From an uncultured Bacteroidota bacterium (GTDB taxonomy: Bacteria; Bacteroidota; Bacteroidia; Flavobacteriales; Flavobacteriaceae), in assembly GCA_902577515.1 (NCBI GenBank), contig CACGZJ010000006.1, positions 1 through 64,000 on the forward strand: a DNA stretch of 64,000 bases, read 5' to 3'. Both the position numbers and the translations under genes were made by a program. The number at the start of each line of letters is the position of its first letter. The stretch's first letter is position 1. Shown one piece after another: positions 18,964 to 30,798 of this stretch. Below the pieces are notes generated by a model that had not been told where the DNA came from, did not search any database, and worked only from the letters and a program-made list of their open reading frames with translations.

Positions 18964-20073
18964 ATGAGGACTTTTGGTACATATTTACAAATTTCAATTA
19001 TTTCTTATCTGTTGATAGGTTGTTCTTCTTACTATAGTTTATCTTCATATTACGGAGAATCTGATGGGATATATTATTCAAATGAAAAAGAAAACTATTA
19101 TGAGAGTGTTTTTGATGAATATGCACAATCTCAAGATTTTGATAAAAAAGATGAACAAAGTAATATTACAGGAGGACTACCATGGGGGTCAAATCCTAAT
19201 TCTGTAGAAATTGTACATAATTACTTTCCAAATTTTGGCAGGTTTTATTATAATCCATTTTTCCATGATATGTCTTTTAATCCTTTCTATGATAATTATG
19301 GAAGATTTATCAATTATGGTTTTAGTTCACCTTTTTTTTATAACTCTTATGTTTATGGAATGGGATATCCATTTTTTCCGAGACCAATAGATTTTTATTT
19401 TAGTCCATATTCAGAATTTCTAGGTAACTATTATTGGTATTTTAGATTTAATAGATCTAGGTTTGGACCTTGGTATAATGGAAGAATGTATGACTCATAT
19501 TTGTCATATAAAGGAGATAAAAAAGATAATGATAAAGTTTCATATTCTAGAACTGCAATCAGTAATTCATCATCTAGAAGAGGAGCTAGAAGCAGCTTTA
19601 CAAATAATAATATCAAAAATATATCATCAAGAGACGGATCTTCAATTCCAAAAGAAAATATTATTCAGATTGATAGAACAAGAATTAATACTTCAAGATA
19701 TTCAAACAGCAGTAATCTCATAGGAGTATATTCTAGAAATAATCGAAATTACAGTCGATCTTCTAATTCGGTACCTAATTTAAGTGCTATCAAAAATGAT
19801 CAAATTAAAAGAGCTTATCAGCAAGTAAGATCTACTAATCAATTTGAAAGAAGAGCTGGAAGAAACTATAGTTATGACTACAGTAATTCCTCACAAAGAT
19901 ATTATTCAAATTCAAATTCTAAATTCAATAATTCTAGATCTAACAGCTCATATAATTCAAGATCTTACAGTGGATCTAGATCTTCAGGTGCAGCAAGATC
20001 ATCTGGTGCAGGAAGATCATCTGGTGCAGCAAGTAGTGGATCTAGAGGAGGTGGTAGAGGGCCTATACAGTAG
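18964..20073 (+). CDS. Putative lipoprotein, Tyr/Phe/Asn-rich with Ser/Arg/Gly-rich tail
   Basis: 369 aa; lipobox LIGCSS; strong composition bias; 18-bp repeats near the 3' end. Confidence 0.8.
   Translation: MRTFGTYLQISIISYLLIGCSSYYSLSSYYGESDGIYYSNEKENYYESVFDEYAQSQDFDKKDEQSNITGGLPWGSNPNSVEIVHNYFPNFGRFYYNPFFHDMSFNPFYDNYGRFINYGFSSPFFYNSYVYGMGYPFFPRPIDFYFSPYSEFLGNYYWYFRFNRSRFGPWYNGRMYDSYLSYKGDKKDNDKVSYSRTAISNSSSRRGARSSFTNNNIKNISSRDGSSIPKENIIQIDRTRINTSRYSNSSNLIGVYSRNNRNYSRSSNSVPNLSAIKNDQIKRAYQQVRSTNQFERRAGRNYSYDYSNSSQRYYSNSNSKFNNSRSNSSYNSRSYSGSRSSGAARSSGAGRSSGAASSGSRGGGRGPIQ
19981..20034 (+). repeat. Three tandem 18-bp coding repeats (SSGA[AG][RS])
   Basis: tcttcaggtgcagcaaga / tcatctggtgcaggaaga / tcatctggtgcagcaagt. 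Confidence 0.85.
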
Positions 20074-20077
20074 TTTG

Positions 20078-21577
20078 ATGTACAGGTTTTTCTTTAATTT
20101 TATTTTCATAATTGCTGCATATCAATCTAGTTTTTCTCAAACCTATGAAGATGTTTTAAGGTATAATTCTTATTATCATGAAGGCACTTCAAGATTCAAT
20201 TCAATGGGAGGAGCTTTTGGAGCGTTGGGTGGAGATCTTTCTTCAATTAATATTAATCCTGCTGGATCATCGGTATTCATAAATTCAGATATGGCACTTA
20301 CAATTGGCCTCAAGAACCAAGAAATAAAAAATGACTTTCAAAATTCATCATCAACTTCAAACAATGATAATTTCACGTTTAATCAGATTGGTTTTGTTCT
20401 TGTATATGATAACCAAAAGTCAAAATTTTCTATAGCATACAATATGAATAAATTAAATGATTTTAATGATTCATTTGCATTTAGTGGGCAAAACAGTAAT
20501 GGTCTAGACAACTATTTTCTCTACTATGCTGACGGTATACCTAGTTCAGATTTGATAGTATACGAGGGAGAAAGCATTCAAAGTGTATATAAACTACTTG
20601 GAGATGAATATGGTTTTGGTGACCAGCAAGCATTTCTTGGTTATCAGAGTTATCTGATTAATCCCAAGGATAGTGAATTAAATAATTATACTTCAAATGC
20701 TATATATAATAACCTAAATCAATCATTATTTATTGAAAGATTAGGTAATCATTACAAACACTCATTAAATATAAGTAGCCCAATTAATAGTAATCTTTTT
20801 TTCGGTTTTAACTTAAATTTTCATTCAATAGATTTTAAAGAAAAAAAAGTTTTTAATGAGTCAAATTACTCTATAGATTCCTTCGTTCAAAAAATACAAT
20901 TTGAAGAAAACTTATATGTTTTTGGGGAAGGAATTTCATTTCAACTTGGTGCTCTAATGAAGTTTAATAAATTGAGATTAGGATTATCGTATACAACACC
21001 TACTATTTTAGAAATATCAGAGGAAAACTCTCAATATGTTGAGAGTGAAATATATGAAGAAGATTTATTTAATACATACAAGATAGATCCGAATACAATA
21101 AATTTTTATGATGACTATAAATTAATTCTACCATCAAAATCATTATTAAGTTTTGCATATATTTTTGGTTCCAAAGGTTTAATTAGTTTAGACTATGAAT
21201 TTACTAAGTATAATAATTCAAAGTTTGATGATGATGATGGAAATGACATATACCTAAACTCATTAAATGATTTAGTTAAAAATAATTTGAATGGTAATTC
21301 TCAATCAATAAGAATTGGAGGAGAGTACAGAGTTAAAAATTATAATTTACGATCAGGATATTTTTATTATAAAGGACCTGATTCAAATAATGATAATTTA
21401 ATAAGTGGCTTTTCACTAGGTTTAGGAATCGATTACGGATATTTTAATATCGATTTAAGTGTTACCAAATCTAATGATTATTACAATAATAGACTCTATT
21501 CACAAGGATTAACTAGTAGTTATTCTATTGATAGAGATGTCATAAATTTTTCAACTACATTTACAATAAAACTTTAA
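20078..21577 (+). CDS. Outer membrane beta-barrel transport protein (OMPP1/FadL-like)
   Basis: Start at ATG 20078 gives signal peptide MYRFFFNFIFIIAAYQSSFSQ and SMGGAFGALGGDLSSININPAGSSVF. The ORF-track start at 19844 is a frame overlap. Confidence 0.85.
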   Translation: MYRFFFNFIFIIAAYQSSFSQTYEDVLRYNSYYHEGTSRFNSMGGAFGALGGDLSSININPAGSSVFINSDMALTIGLKNQEIKNDFQNSSSTSNNDNFTFNQIGFVLVYDNQKSKFSIAYNMNKLNDFNDSFAFSGQNSNGLDNYFLYYADGIPSSDLIVYEGESIQSVYKLLGDEYGFGDQQAFLGYQSYLINPKDSELNNYTSNAIYNNLNQSLFIERLGNHYKHSLNISSPINSNLFFGFNLNFHSIDFKEKKVFNESNYSIDSFVQKIQFEENLYVFGEGISFQLGALMKFNKLRLGLSYTTPTILEISEENSQYVESEIYEEDLFNTYKIDPNTINFYDDYKLILPSKSLLSFAYIFGSKGLISLDYEFTKYNNSKFDDDDGNDIYLNSLNDLVKNNLNGNSQSIRIGGEYRVKNYNLRSGYFYYKGPDSNNDNLISGFSLGLGIDYGYFNIDLSVTKSNDYYNNRLYSQGLTSSYSIDRDVINFSTTFTIKL

Positions 21578-21628
21578 CTTCTATTTAACTTCATAATAAC
21601 TATCTTTGTTATACTCAAATTTTAAAAA

Positions 21629-22312
21629 ATGAAACTACAAGAATTATTAGATAAAGAGATTGATTCAATTGGTGATAATCATATTGGCTCAAACTCAGAG
21701 GATACACCCCTCAAGGATGGAGCTTTTGATACGCCTGATACAGAAAAGGTAAGTCTCATTCAAAAAAAGGTATATGAAATTTTAGATATCCTTGGTATGG
21801 ATTTGACTGACGATAGTCTAAGAGGTACACCAAGAAGAGTTGCTAAAATGTTTGTTAATGAAATTTTCTCTGGTATAAATCCAAAAAATAAACCAGAGAT
21901 GTCAACATTCGAAAATAAATATAATTACGGAGAGATGCTTGTCGAAAAGAATATTACTTTATATTCTACATGTGAACATCATCTTCTTCCTATAGTAGGA
22001 TTGGCTCATGTTGCATACGTTTCTAATGGTAATGTTATTGGACTGTCCAAAATAAATAGGATTGTGAAATACTTTGCTGAAAGACCACAAGTACAAGAAA
22101 GGTTAACAATCCAGATAGTTAGAGAGCTTCAAAAAGCATTAAATACTGATGATGTTGCATGTGTTATTGATGCAAAGCATCTATGTGTTAACTCCAGAGG
22201 GATTAAAGATATTAACTCTAGCACTGTTACTTCTGAGTTTGGAGGTAAATTTAAAAAAGATAAAATTAAAAGAGAGTTTTTAGACTACATCAAACTTGAG
22301 TCTGAGCTTTAA
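21629..22312 (+). CDS. folE: GTP cyclohydrolase I
   Basis: 227 aa; STCEHHLLPIVGLAHVAYV; ERPQVQERLTIQI. Confidence 0.96.
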   Translation: MKLQELLDKEIDSIGDNHIGSNSEDTPLKDGAFDTPDTEKVSLIQKKVYEILDILGMDLTDDSLRGTPRRVAKMFVNEIFSGINPKNKPEMSTFENKYNYGEMLVEKNITLYSTCEHHLLPIVGLAHVAYVSNGNVIGLSKINRIVKYFAERPQVQERLTIQIVRELQKALNTDDVACVIDAKHLCVNSRGIKDINSSTVTSEFGGKFKKDKIKREFLDYIKLESEL

Positions 22313-23751
22313 TGTCAAATAAAGATTTATACATATACAATTCACTAACAAGTTCTAAAGAGAAATTTAAATCCCTAAGAAATAATAGTGTTGGTATGTA
22401 TGTCTGTGGCCCCACTGTCTACAATGAAGTTCACCTAGGTAACTGTAGAACATTTGTTTCCTTCGATGTAATATATAGATACCTTGAGCATTTAGGATAT
22501 AAAGTTAGATACGTTAGGAACATAACTGATGTAGGGCACTTAGAAGATACTGGAGAAGATAAAATCTCTAAAAAGGCTAAGATTGAAAAGCTTGAGCCAA
22601 TGGAAATAGCTCAAAAATATACCAATAGTTTCAGAGAAATTTTAAAAAAATTCAATGTATTAGATCCAAGCATAGAACCAACAGCATCAGGACATATAAC
22701 TGAACAAATCTTAATAATAGAAGATTTAATACAGAAGAACCTAGCATATATATCTAATGGTTCTGTTTACTTTGATATATCGAATTATAATGAAATTGAT
22801 TCATATGGAAAACTATCTGGGAGAGATCTTGATAATATTAAATCTAACTCAAGAGATCTTGTAAGTCAAGATGATAAGAAAAACGAATTTGATTTTGCAC
22901 TTTGGAAAAAAGCTGAAAAAAATCATTTAATGAGGTGGAACTCTCCATGGGGTGAAGGATTCCCTGGCTGGCACCTTGAGTGTACAGCTATGAGTAAAAA
23001 ATACTTAGGTGAAGAATTTGATATTCATGGAGGAGGAATTGATCTTAAATTTCCTCACCATGATTGTGAGATTGCCCAATGTATTGGGCATACAGGTAAA
23101 CAGCCGGCAAAGTTTTGGATGCATGCAAATATGCTTACATTAAATAACAAAAAGATGTCTAAGTCAACTGGTAATAATATTTTGCCAAATGAATTATTTT
23201 CAGGGAATAATGATCAATTTTCTAAGCCATATGACCCAAATATTGTCAGATTCTTCTTTTTACAGGCACATTATAGAAATGAATTAGATATCAGTGAGTC
23301 TGCAATTCAGGCATCTGAAAAGGGATTTAATAGACTGATTGAAATCATAAATAGACTTAGCCTAGTTCAGACAGTTAAAACAAAAAATGATAAACTTCTA
23401 GATACTATTAAAAAGTGGGAAAATAATTGTTATGATTGCCTTAATGATGATTTTAATACCCCAATGCTTTTAGCTGAGATATTTAATTCAAATAAAATAA
23501 TAAATAACATTGAAAATAATGTAACTAAAATTAGTCAGGTTGAAAAAGATTATTTCATTAATTTATTTGATGTTTTCTTAAATAAAATTCTAGGCTTAAA
23601 TTTTAAAAAAGATAAAATAAATAATGACTCAGTTCTAGAAATTCTCATAAAGCTAAGAGATAATGCAAGAAAGCATAAGGATTATAAACTTTCTGATAGT
23701 ATTAGAGACGAATTAGCAAAAATTGGAATTAATATAAATGATAAAGATTAG
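22312..23751 (+). CDS. cysS: Cysteinyl-tRNA synthetase
   Basis: 479 aa; [33 protein letters not shown]. Confidence 0.97.
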   Translation: MSNKDLYIYNSLTSSKEKFKSLRNNSVGMYVCGPTVYNEVHLGNCRTFVSFDVIYRYLEHLGYKVRYVRNITDVGHLEDTGEDKISKKAKIEKLEPMEIAQKYTNSFREILKKFNVLDPSIEPTASGHITEQILIIEDLIQKNLAYISNGSVYFDISNYNEIDSYGKLSGRDLDNIKSNSRDLVSQDDKKNEFDFALWKKAEKNHLMRWNSPWGEGFPGWHLECTAMSKKYLGEEFDIHGGGIDLKFPHHDCEIAQCIGHTGKQPAKFWMHANMLTLNNKKMSKSTGNNILPNELFSGNNDQFSKPYDPNIVRFFFLQAHYRNELDISESAIQASEKGFNRLIEIINRLSLVQTVKTKNDKLLDTIKKWENNCYDCLNDDFNTPMLLAEIFNSNKIINNIENNVTKISQVEKDYFINLFDVFLNKILGLNFKKDKINNDSVLEILIKLRDNARKHKDYKLSDSIRDELAKIGININDKD

Positions 23752-23968
23752 CAGACTTCTTGCATTTCCATTTATTTTTCTAATAAGAATATATAGACTT
23801 TTTGTCTCTCCATTAATTGGAAGTAACTGTAGATACTCTCCTACCTGTTCTGAATATGGTATAACTGCTTTGAAAAAACATGGCGTTTTTATAGGCACTT
23901 ACCTGACTATTAGAAGAATAATAAGATGTAACTCATTATTCAAGGGCGGGTATGATCCAGTTCCATAA
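23738..23968 (+). CDS. yidD: Membrane protein insertion efficiency factor YidD
   Basis: 76 aa; [39 protein letters not shown]. Confidence 0.95.
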   Translation: MIKISRLLAFPFIFLIRIYRLFVSPLIGSNCRYSPTCSEYGITALKKHGVFIGTYLTIRRIIRCNSLFKGGYDPVP

Positions 23969-23987
23969 TTTATATATATATTTAAGC

Positions 23988-24848
23988 ATGATAATTAACC
24001 AAATCAAATGGTCACCAAACGAAACTTTGATTGAGATTGGTGGCTTTTCCATTTACATTTATAGCCTAATGTTCATTCTTGCTTTCATTCTTGGCTATAA
24101 CCTAGTTAAATCATTTTTTATTAAAGAAAAGATAGACGAGAAATATTTAGATCCAATGTTAATATATATGGTAGTATCAATTTTTCTAGGTGCTAGATTG
24201 GGTGAAGTATTTTTTTATCAATGGGGGTATTATCAGAATCACTTAATTGAGATACTTCTTCCAATTCAAGAATCTCCAAATTCATCTCTTCTGGGTCTGA
24301 TTGATGGTTATAAGTTCACTGGATTTAGGGGGCTTGCTAGTCATGGTGCTGCTATTGGGGTTTTTATAGGTTTATATTTATTCATAAAAAAATATAATTT
24401 TAAAAACTTTTTGTGGATTTTTGACAGACTTACAATACCGATAGCTATTGGTGGGGCATTTGTGAGAATTGGTAATTTTTTTAATTCAGAAATTTTAGGA
24501 AAATACACTAACTCTGATTGGGGAATAATTTTTGAAAACAGGGGTGAGACTCTTCCAAGACATCCTGCCCAACTATATGAATCATTTGGATATATAATTC
24601 TTTTTATAATTCTCTACAGACTCTACCAAAATTCAAATATAAGAGATAGAAAGGGTGTATTATCTGGCTATTTTTTAATAGGACTTTGTTTTATAAGATT
24701 TATGGTTGAATTTGTAAAAGAAAGTCAAGGTGGAATAGAAACATTTTTACCTGGCCTCTCAACTGGTCAATGGCTTAGTATACCTTTTATAATTTTAGGT
24801 TTTATTTTATTATTTAACAAGGAAGGAAGCACAAAAACTATTAGTTAG
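23988..24848 (+). CDS. lgt: Prolipoprotein diacylglyceryl transferase
   Basis: FRGLASHGAAIGVF; RIGNFFNSEILG; RHPAQLYESFGY. Internal ATG 23988 preferred over track start 23952. Confidence 0.94.
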   Translation: MIINQIKWSPNETLIEIGGFSIYIYSLMFILAFILGYNLVKSFFIKEKIDEKYLDPMLIYMVVSIFLGARLGEVFFYQWGYYQNHLIEILLPIQESPNSSLLGLIDGYKFTGFRGLASHGAAIGVFIGLYLFIKKYNFKNFLWIFDRLTIPIAIGGAFVRIGNFFNSEILGKYTNSDWGIIFENRGETLPRHPAQLYESFGYIILFIILYRLYQNSNIRDRKGVLSGYFLIGLCFIRFMVEFVKESQGGIETFLPGLSTGQWLSIPFIILGFILLFNKEGSTKTIS

Positions 24849-27766
24849 TTTTTATTCCTATATGAATCAAACATTATAGGTGTAGCTATAAATACTGATG
24901 AGTAAGTACCAACCATTACACCAATAATAAGAGCAAACATAAAACCTCTTATTGACTCACCTCCAAAAATAAAGATTGCTATAAGAACAATTAAAGTTGT
25001 TAGTGATGTGTTAAGGGTACGACTTAAAGTACTATTAAGAGCAGTATTTACTGTGGTCTCACTATCCCAAGACGAATGAATTTTAAAAAATTCTCGAATC
25101 CTATCAAATACAACTACTGTATCATTAAGTGAATAACCTATAACAGTAAGAAGAGCAGCTATAAAAGCTTGATTTATTTCCATATTGAAAGGCATTATCT
25201 TGTATGTTAATGAAAATATACCAAGAACTATTAATACATCATGAAAAACAGCAGAGACAGCTCCAAGTGAGAATTGCCATTTCTGAAACCTCAAAAGAAT
25301 ATAGAAAAAGACAATTACTAATGAACCTAAAATAGCCCAAACTGAATTTTGCTTGATATCATCTGCAATTGTTGGACCCACTTTAATACTTGACATGATA
25401 CCAACCTGATCACCAACTGAAAACTGATCATAAGTGAGGGGGTCATCGTAAATAGAATTCAAGTTTTCAAAAAGTATATTTTTGATTTCATTATCAACCT
25501 CTAATCCTTCTTGATCTACTTTATATTTTGTTGTAATTTTTAACTGATTTGCTGATCCAAAAGTTTTTACTTCAGCGCTTCCAAATGCACCATTAAGTGT
25601 AGACTCTATGTCAGAAGATTTTACTTCTTTATCAAATCTTACAATGTAAGATCTTCCACCTAAGAAATCAACACCTTGATTTAATCCTTGAAATAATAAA
25701 GAGCTAAGGCTAATAAGAACAAGAACAGATGATATTACATATGTAGCTCTCCTTTTACCTAAGAACTTAATTTTCAAATTACTAAAGAGATCTTTAGTTG
25801 ATTTAGTCGAAAATTCAAGTTTACCTGATTTAAAAACCTTATTATCTATTAATAATCTAGTTATAAATATTGCAGTAAATAGAGATGTTGCAATTCCAAT
25901 AAGTAAGGTTGTTGCAAAACCTTTAATTGGTCCCGTCCCAAATATATATAATACTAGTGCAGTTAAACCAGTTGTAATATTAGCATCCAAGATTGAAGAA
26001 AGAGCGTTGTTGAAACCATCATTAATTGATTGTTTTAAACCTTTTTCTTTCTTTAACTCTTCTCTAACTCTTTCAAAAATAAGAACATTCGCATCTACTG
26101 ATATACCAATTGTAAGAACTATACCTGCTATACCAGGTAGAGTAAGAACAGCTCCTAAACCAGCAAGAATTCCAAATATTAAAACAATGTTTAGTATTAA
26201 AGCTATATCAGCAAAGATACCAGATGGCCCATAGTAAAATATCATCCAAACCAGTACAAAGGTAAGTGCAATTAAAAATGAATAAATACCACTATCAATT
26301 GCCTCTTGTCCAAGAGATGGACCTACTACCTCGGATTGAATGATAGTTGCAGATGCAGGTAATTTACCTGCTCTGAGTACGTTTGCTAAGTCAATTGCTT
26401 CATTTAAATCAAAATCACCTGTAATTTCAGATCTTCCCCCACTAATAGCACCTCTAGTAACTCCAGGAGCTGAATATACAATATCATCTAGGACTATTGC
26501 AATATTTGAGTTCTGTCTGTAGGCAACATCTGTAAGATTTTCCCAGATCCTGGCACCTTGCGCATTCATTTGCATTGAAACAGCAGGATTTCCAACAGCA
26601 TCATAACTTTGTGATGCATCGACAACTACTCCTCCACTTAATGGAGACATATCTTCTCTATTTGATTTTATTGCATAAAGACTTGATAAACCATCAGTAT
26701 CAGTTTTTCCCCATAAAAATTTAACATACCTGTAATCTCTAGGAATTAGATCTCTTACTTCTGGAATTGATAAATATGAGTTAACTAATTCTTGATCACG
26801 TGGTAAGAATCTGGCTATTATAGGACCTCCTTGAAAGCTAAAAGCTTTTACAAGTTTAATAAGAGGATTAGATGAATTCTGAATTGAATCTGATGATTGT
26901 TCAACCTCGGAAAGTAAATCATCGATGTCAGAGGCGTCTACATTTGATTCGTTATTTTCAAGTTCTAATGTTGATAAATATTGATCTGCATCAGATATGA
27001 AAGTGAGTAATTCATCATTTTTAAAAGTTTCCCAAAATTCTAATTGGGCTGTACTCTGAAGAAGATTTTGAATTCTATCAATATCTTTGGCTCCAGGAAG
27101 TTCAATAAGTATTCTTCCAGATGAACCAAGTCTTTGAATGTTAGGTTGTGTTACACCAAATTTATCAATTCGTTTTCTTAAAACCTCGAATGCAGATACA
27201 ATAGATTCATCAATTTTGGTTCTTAAGATGGATTTCATGTCTTCATCTGAAGTTTCAAAGGAAACTTCTGAACTTAGAGTTCTATTTCCAAAAATCTCAG
27301 GAGATACTAGTCTTGTATTATCAGAATTAGAATCAAATGCTTCAAAAAATGATTCCAAGTAAGTTTGATCAGACTGTTTTTGAAGCTCATCAGCATCTTC
27401 AAGAGCTTGATTAAATTTTGGGTTTAATGAATTTTCAGCTAAACCTTTAAGCAAATCTTTTATTGAAATTTGAAGAATTACATTTATACCCCCTTTTAAA
27501 TCAAGTCCTTGATTTAATTCTTTTTGTTTTGCATCATTATATGACGAATATACCAAAACGGGGAGATCACCTATGGAGTCAAGATATCTAATTTCCTCCC
27601 TAGCTCTTTTTTCAGCAAATGAAATTTCGTCTTCTGAAATTTTATCAATTGCAGCATTTCTAGCTTTATTTTCAAGTGTTGATGATATAAAAGTGAATGA
27701 TAGTTGGTATATACTAACTATTCCAAATAAAATTGCAAAAGTTTTTATTAATGAATTTCCTTGCAT
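24845..27766 (-). CDS. secDF: Fused protein translocase SecDF
   Basis: 973 aa; SecD GLDLKGGINV and SecF GVDFLGGRSY motifs in one ORF. Confidence 0.95.
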   Translation of the reverse strand: MQGNSLIKTFAILFGIVSIYQLSFTFISSTLENKARNAAIDKISEDEISFAEKRAREEIRYLDSIGDLPVLVYSSYNDAKQKELNQGLDLKGGINVILQISIKDLLKGLAENSLNPKFNQALEDADELQKQSDQTYLESFFEAFDSNSDNTRLVSPEIFGNRTLSSEVSFETSDEDMKSILRTKIDESIVSAFEVLRKRIDKFGVTQPNIQRLGSSGRILIELPGAKDIDRIQNLLQSTAQLEFWETFKNDELLTFISDADQYLSTLELENNESNVDASDIDDLLSEVEQSSDSIQNSSNPLIKLVKAFSFQGGPIIARFLPRDQELVNSYLSIPEVRDLIPRDYRYVKFLWGKTDTDGLSSLYAIKSNREDMSPLSGGVVVDASQSYDAVGNPAVSMQMNAQGARIWENLTDVAYRQNSNIAIVLDDIVYSAPGVTRGAISGGRSEITGDFDLNEAIDLANVLRAGKLPASATIIQSEVVGPSLGQEAIDSGIYSFLIALTFVLVWMIFYYGPSGIFADIALILNIVLIFGILAGLGAVLTLPGIAGIVLTIGISVDANVLIFERVREELKKEKGLKQSINDGFNNALSSILDANITTGLTALVLYIFGTGPIKGFATTLLIGIATSLFTAIFITRLLIDNKVFKSGKLEFSTKSTKDLFSNLKIKFLGKRRATYVISSVLVLISLSSLLFQGLNQGVDFLGGRSYIVRFDKEVKSSDIESTLNGAFGSAEVKTFGSANQLKITTKYKVDQEGLEVDNEIKNILFENLNSIYDDPLTYDQFSVGDQVGIMSSIKVGPTIADDIKQNSVWAILGSLVIVFFYILLRFQKWQFSLGAVSAVFHDVLIVLGIFSLTYKIMPFNMEINQAFIAALLTVIGYSLNDTVVVFDRIREFFKIHSSWDSETTVNTALNSTLSRTLNTSLTTLIVLIAIFIFGGESIRGFMFALIIGVMVGTYSSVFIATPIMFDSYRNKN

Positions 27767-27785
27767 GATACAACTTAAACGCCTG

Positions 27786-27793
27786 CAAATATA
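27786..27793 (-). promoter_or_regulatory. Candidate -7 element TATATTTG for secDF
   Basis: TAnnTTTG match on the minus strand, 19 nt before ATG 27766. Confidence 0.5.
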
Positions 27794-27822
27794 ACATTTG
27801 AATATTAATCAGACAACTTTAT

Positions 27823-28755
27823 CTAAATTAAACCATCTAATGCTGAATTAGTTTGTTTTACTGCTTCAACGCTCTTTTTGAACATTTCTACTTCAATATT
27901 ATTTAGATCTATTTCGATTATATCTTCAAAACCATTTTTACCAATAATAACAGGTACACCAATACATAGATCTTTGGCACCATACTCTCCGTTTAATAAT
28001 ACCGAACATGGAAGAATTTCTTTTGTATCATTTACAATTGCATTAACTAAATATGATACAGAGGCTCCTGGAGCATACCAAGCAGAAGTTCCTAGAAGCT
28101 TAGTCAGTGTAGCACCCCCAACCATGGTATTTGTAGTTATATTTAAAATCTCTTCTTTGGTGAGAATTTCAGAAAGTAAAATATCACTACATTTTGCATT
28201 AGAAGTAACTGGTATCATAGTGGTGTCTCCATGTCCACCAATTACCATAGCATCAATTTCATGCTGAGAATATTTTGTTGATTTTGAAATGTATGTTTTG
28301 AATCTAGAACTATCAAGAATCCCCCCCATACCTATTATTTTATTTTTAGATAAATTAAAAGACTTGTTTACAAGATATGTCATTGTATCCATAGGATTTG
28401 AAACGACAATAATAACTGCATCTGGGGAAAATTTGAGAAGATTTTCAGATACAGATTTAACAATACCAGCGTTTATCCCTATAAGCTCCTCTCTTGTCAT
28501 CCCAGGTTTTCTTGGAATTCCTGAAGTTATAACAACAACATCACTATTAGAAGTCTTTTCATATTGATTTGTAACACCCAATATTTTAGATCTAAATCCT
28601 AAAGTACTTGTAGTTTGAGTAAGATCCAGAGCTTTGCCCTCGGCAAATCCTTCCTTAATATCAAGCAGAATTATTTCTTCTGCAATTTCCTTTATTGCTA
28701 TATATTCAGCACACGAGGCACCTACGTTACCTGCACCAACTATTGTAACTTTCAT
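27823..28755 (-). CDS. mdh: Malate dehydrogenase
   Basis: 310 aa; MKVTIVGAGNVGASCAEY; ITSGIPRKPGMTRE. Confidence 0.95.
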   Translation of the reverse strand: MKVTIVGAGNVGASCAEYIAIKEIAEEIILLDIKEGFAEGKALDLTQTTSTLGFRSKILGVTNQYEKTSNSDVVVITSGIPRKPGMTREELIGINAGIVKSVSENLLKFSPDAVIIVVSNPMDTMTYLVNKSFNLSKNKIIGMGGILDSSRFKTYISKSTKYSQHEIDAMVIGGHGDTTMIPVTSNAKCSDILLSEILTKEEILNITTNTMVGGATLTKLLGTSAWYAPGASVSYLVNAIVNDTKEILPCSVLLNGEYGAKDLCIGVPVIIGKNGFEDIIEIDLNNIEVEMFKKSVEAVKQTNSALDGLI

Positions 28756-28757
28756 AA

Positions 28758-30707
<1,950 letters not shown>

Positions 30708-30798
30708 TTAGCTAATAAAAATATAGCTATAAATATACTAAAAATGAAGGTGGAAAATCGCTTGTAACAATCAGTATTTATAGTAACTTATCAACATT

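Noticed and set aside
19981-20034. Short tandem repeats as a possible CRISPR array
   Set aside because: Units are contiguous 18-bp codon repeats in frame with no spacers and no cas genes.
19844-20077. N-terminal extension of the OMPP1-like ORF
   Set aside because: Out-of-frame reading of the lipoprotein gene's Ser/Gly repeats; a proper signal peptide begins at ATG 20078.
26007-27362. Plus-strand ORFs of 60-75 aa inside secDF
   Set aside because: Antisense to a well-supported gene, no recognisable motifs.
24845-27766. SecD-SecF fusion as a novelty
   Set aside because: Fused SecDF is a well-known form in Bacteroidota.
27878-28567. 129-aa and 92-aa ORFs antisense to mdh
   Set aside because: Mirror of a conserved coding region; no domain signature or promoter.
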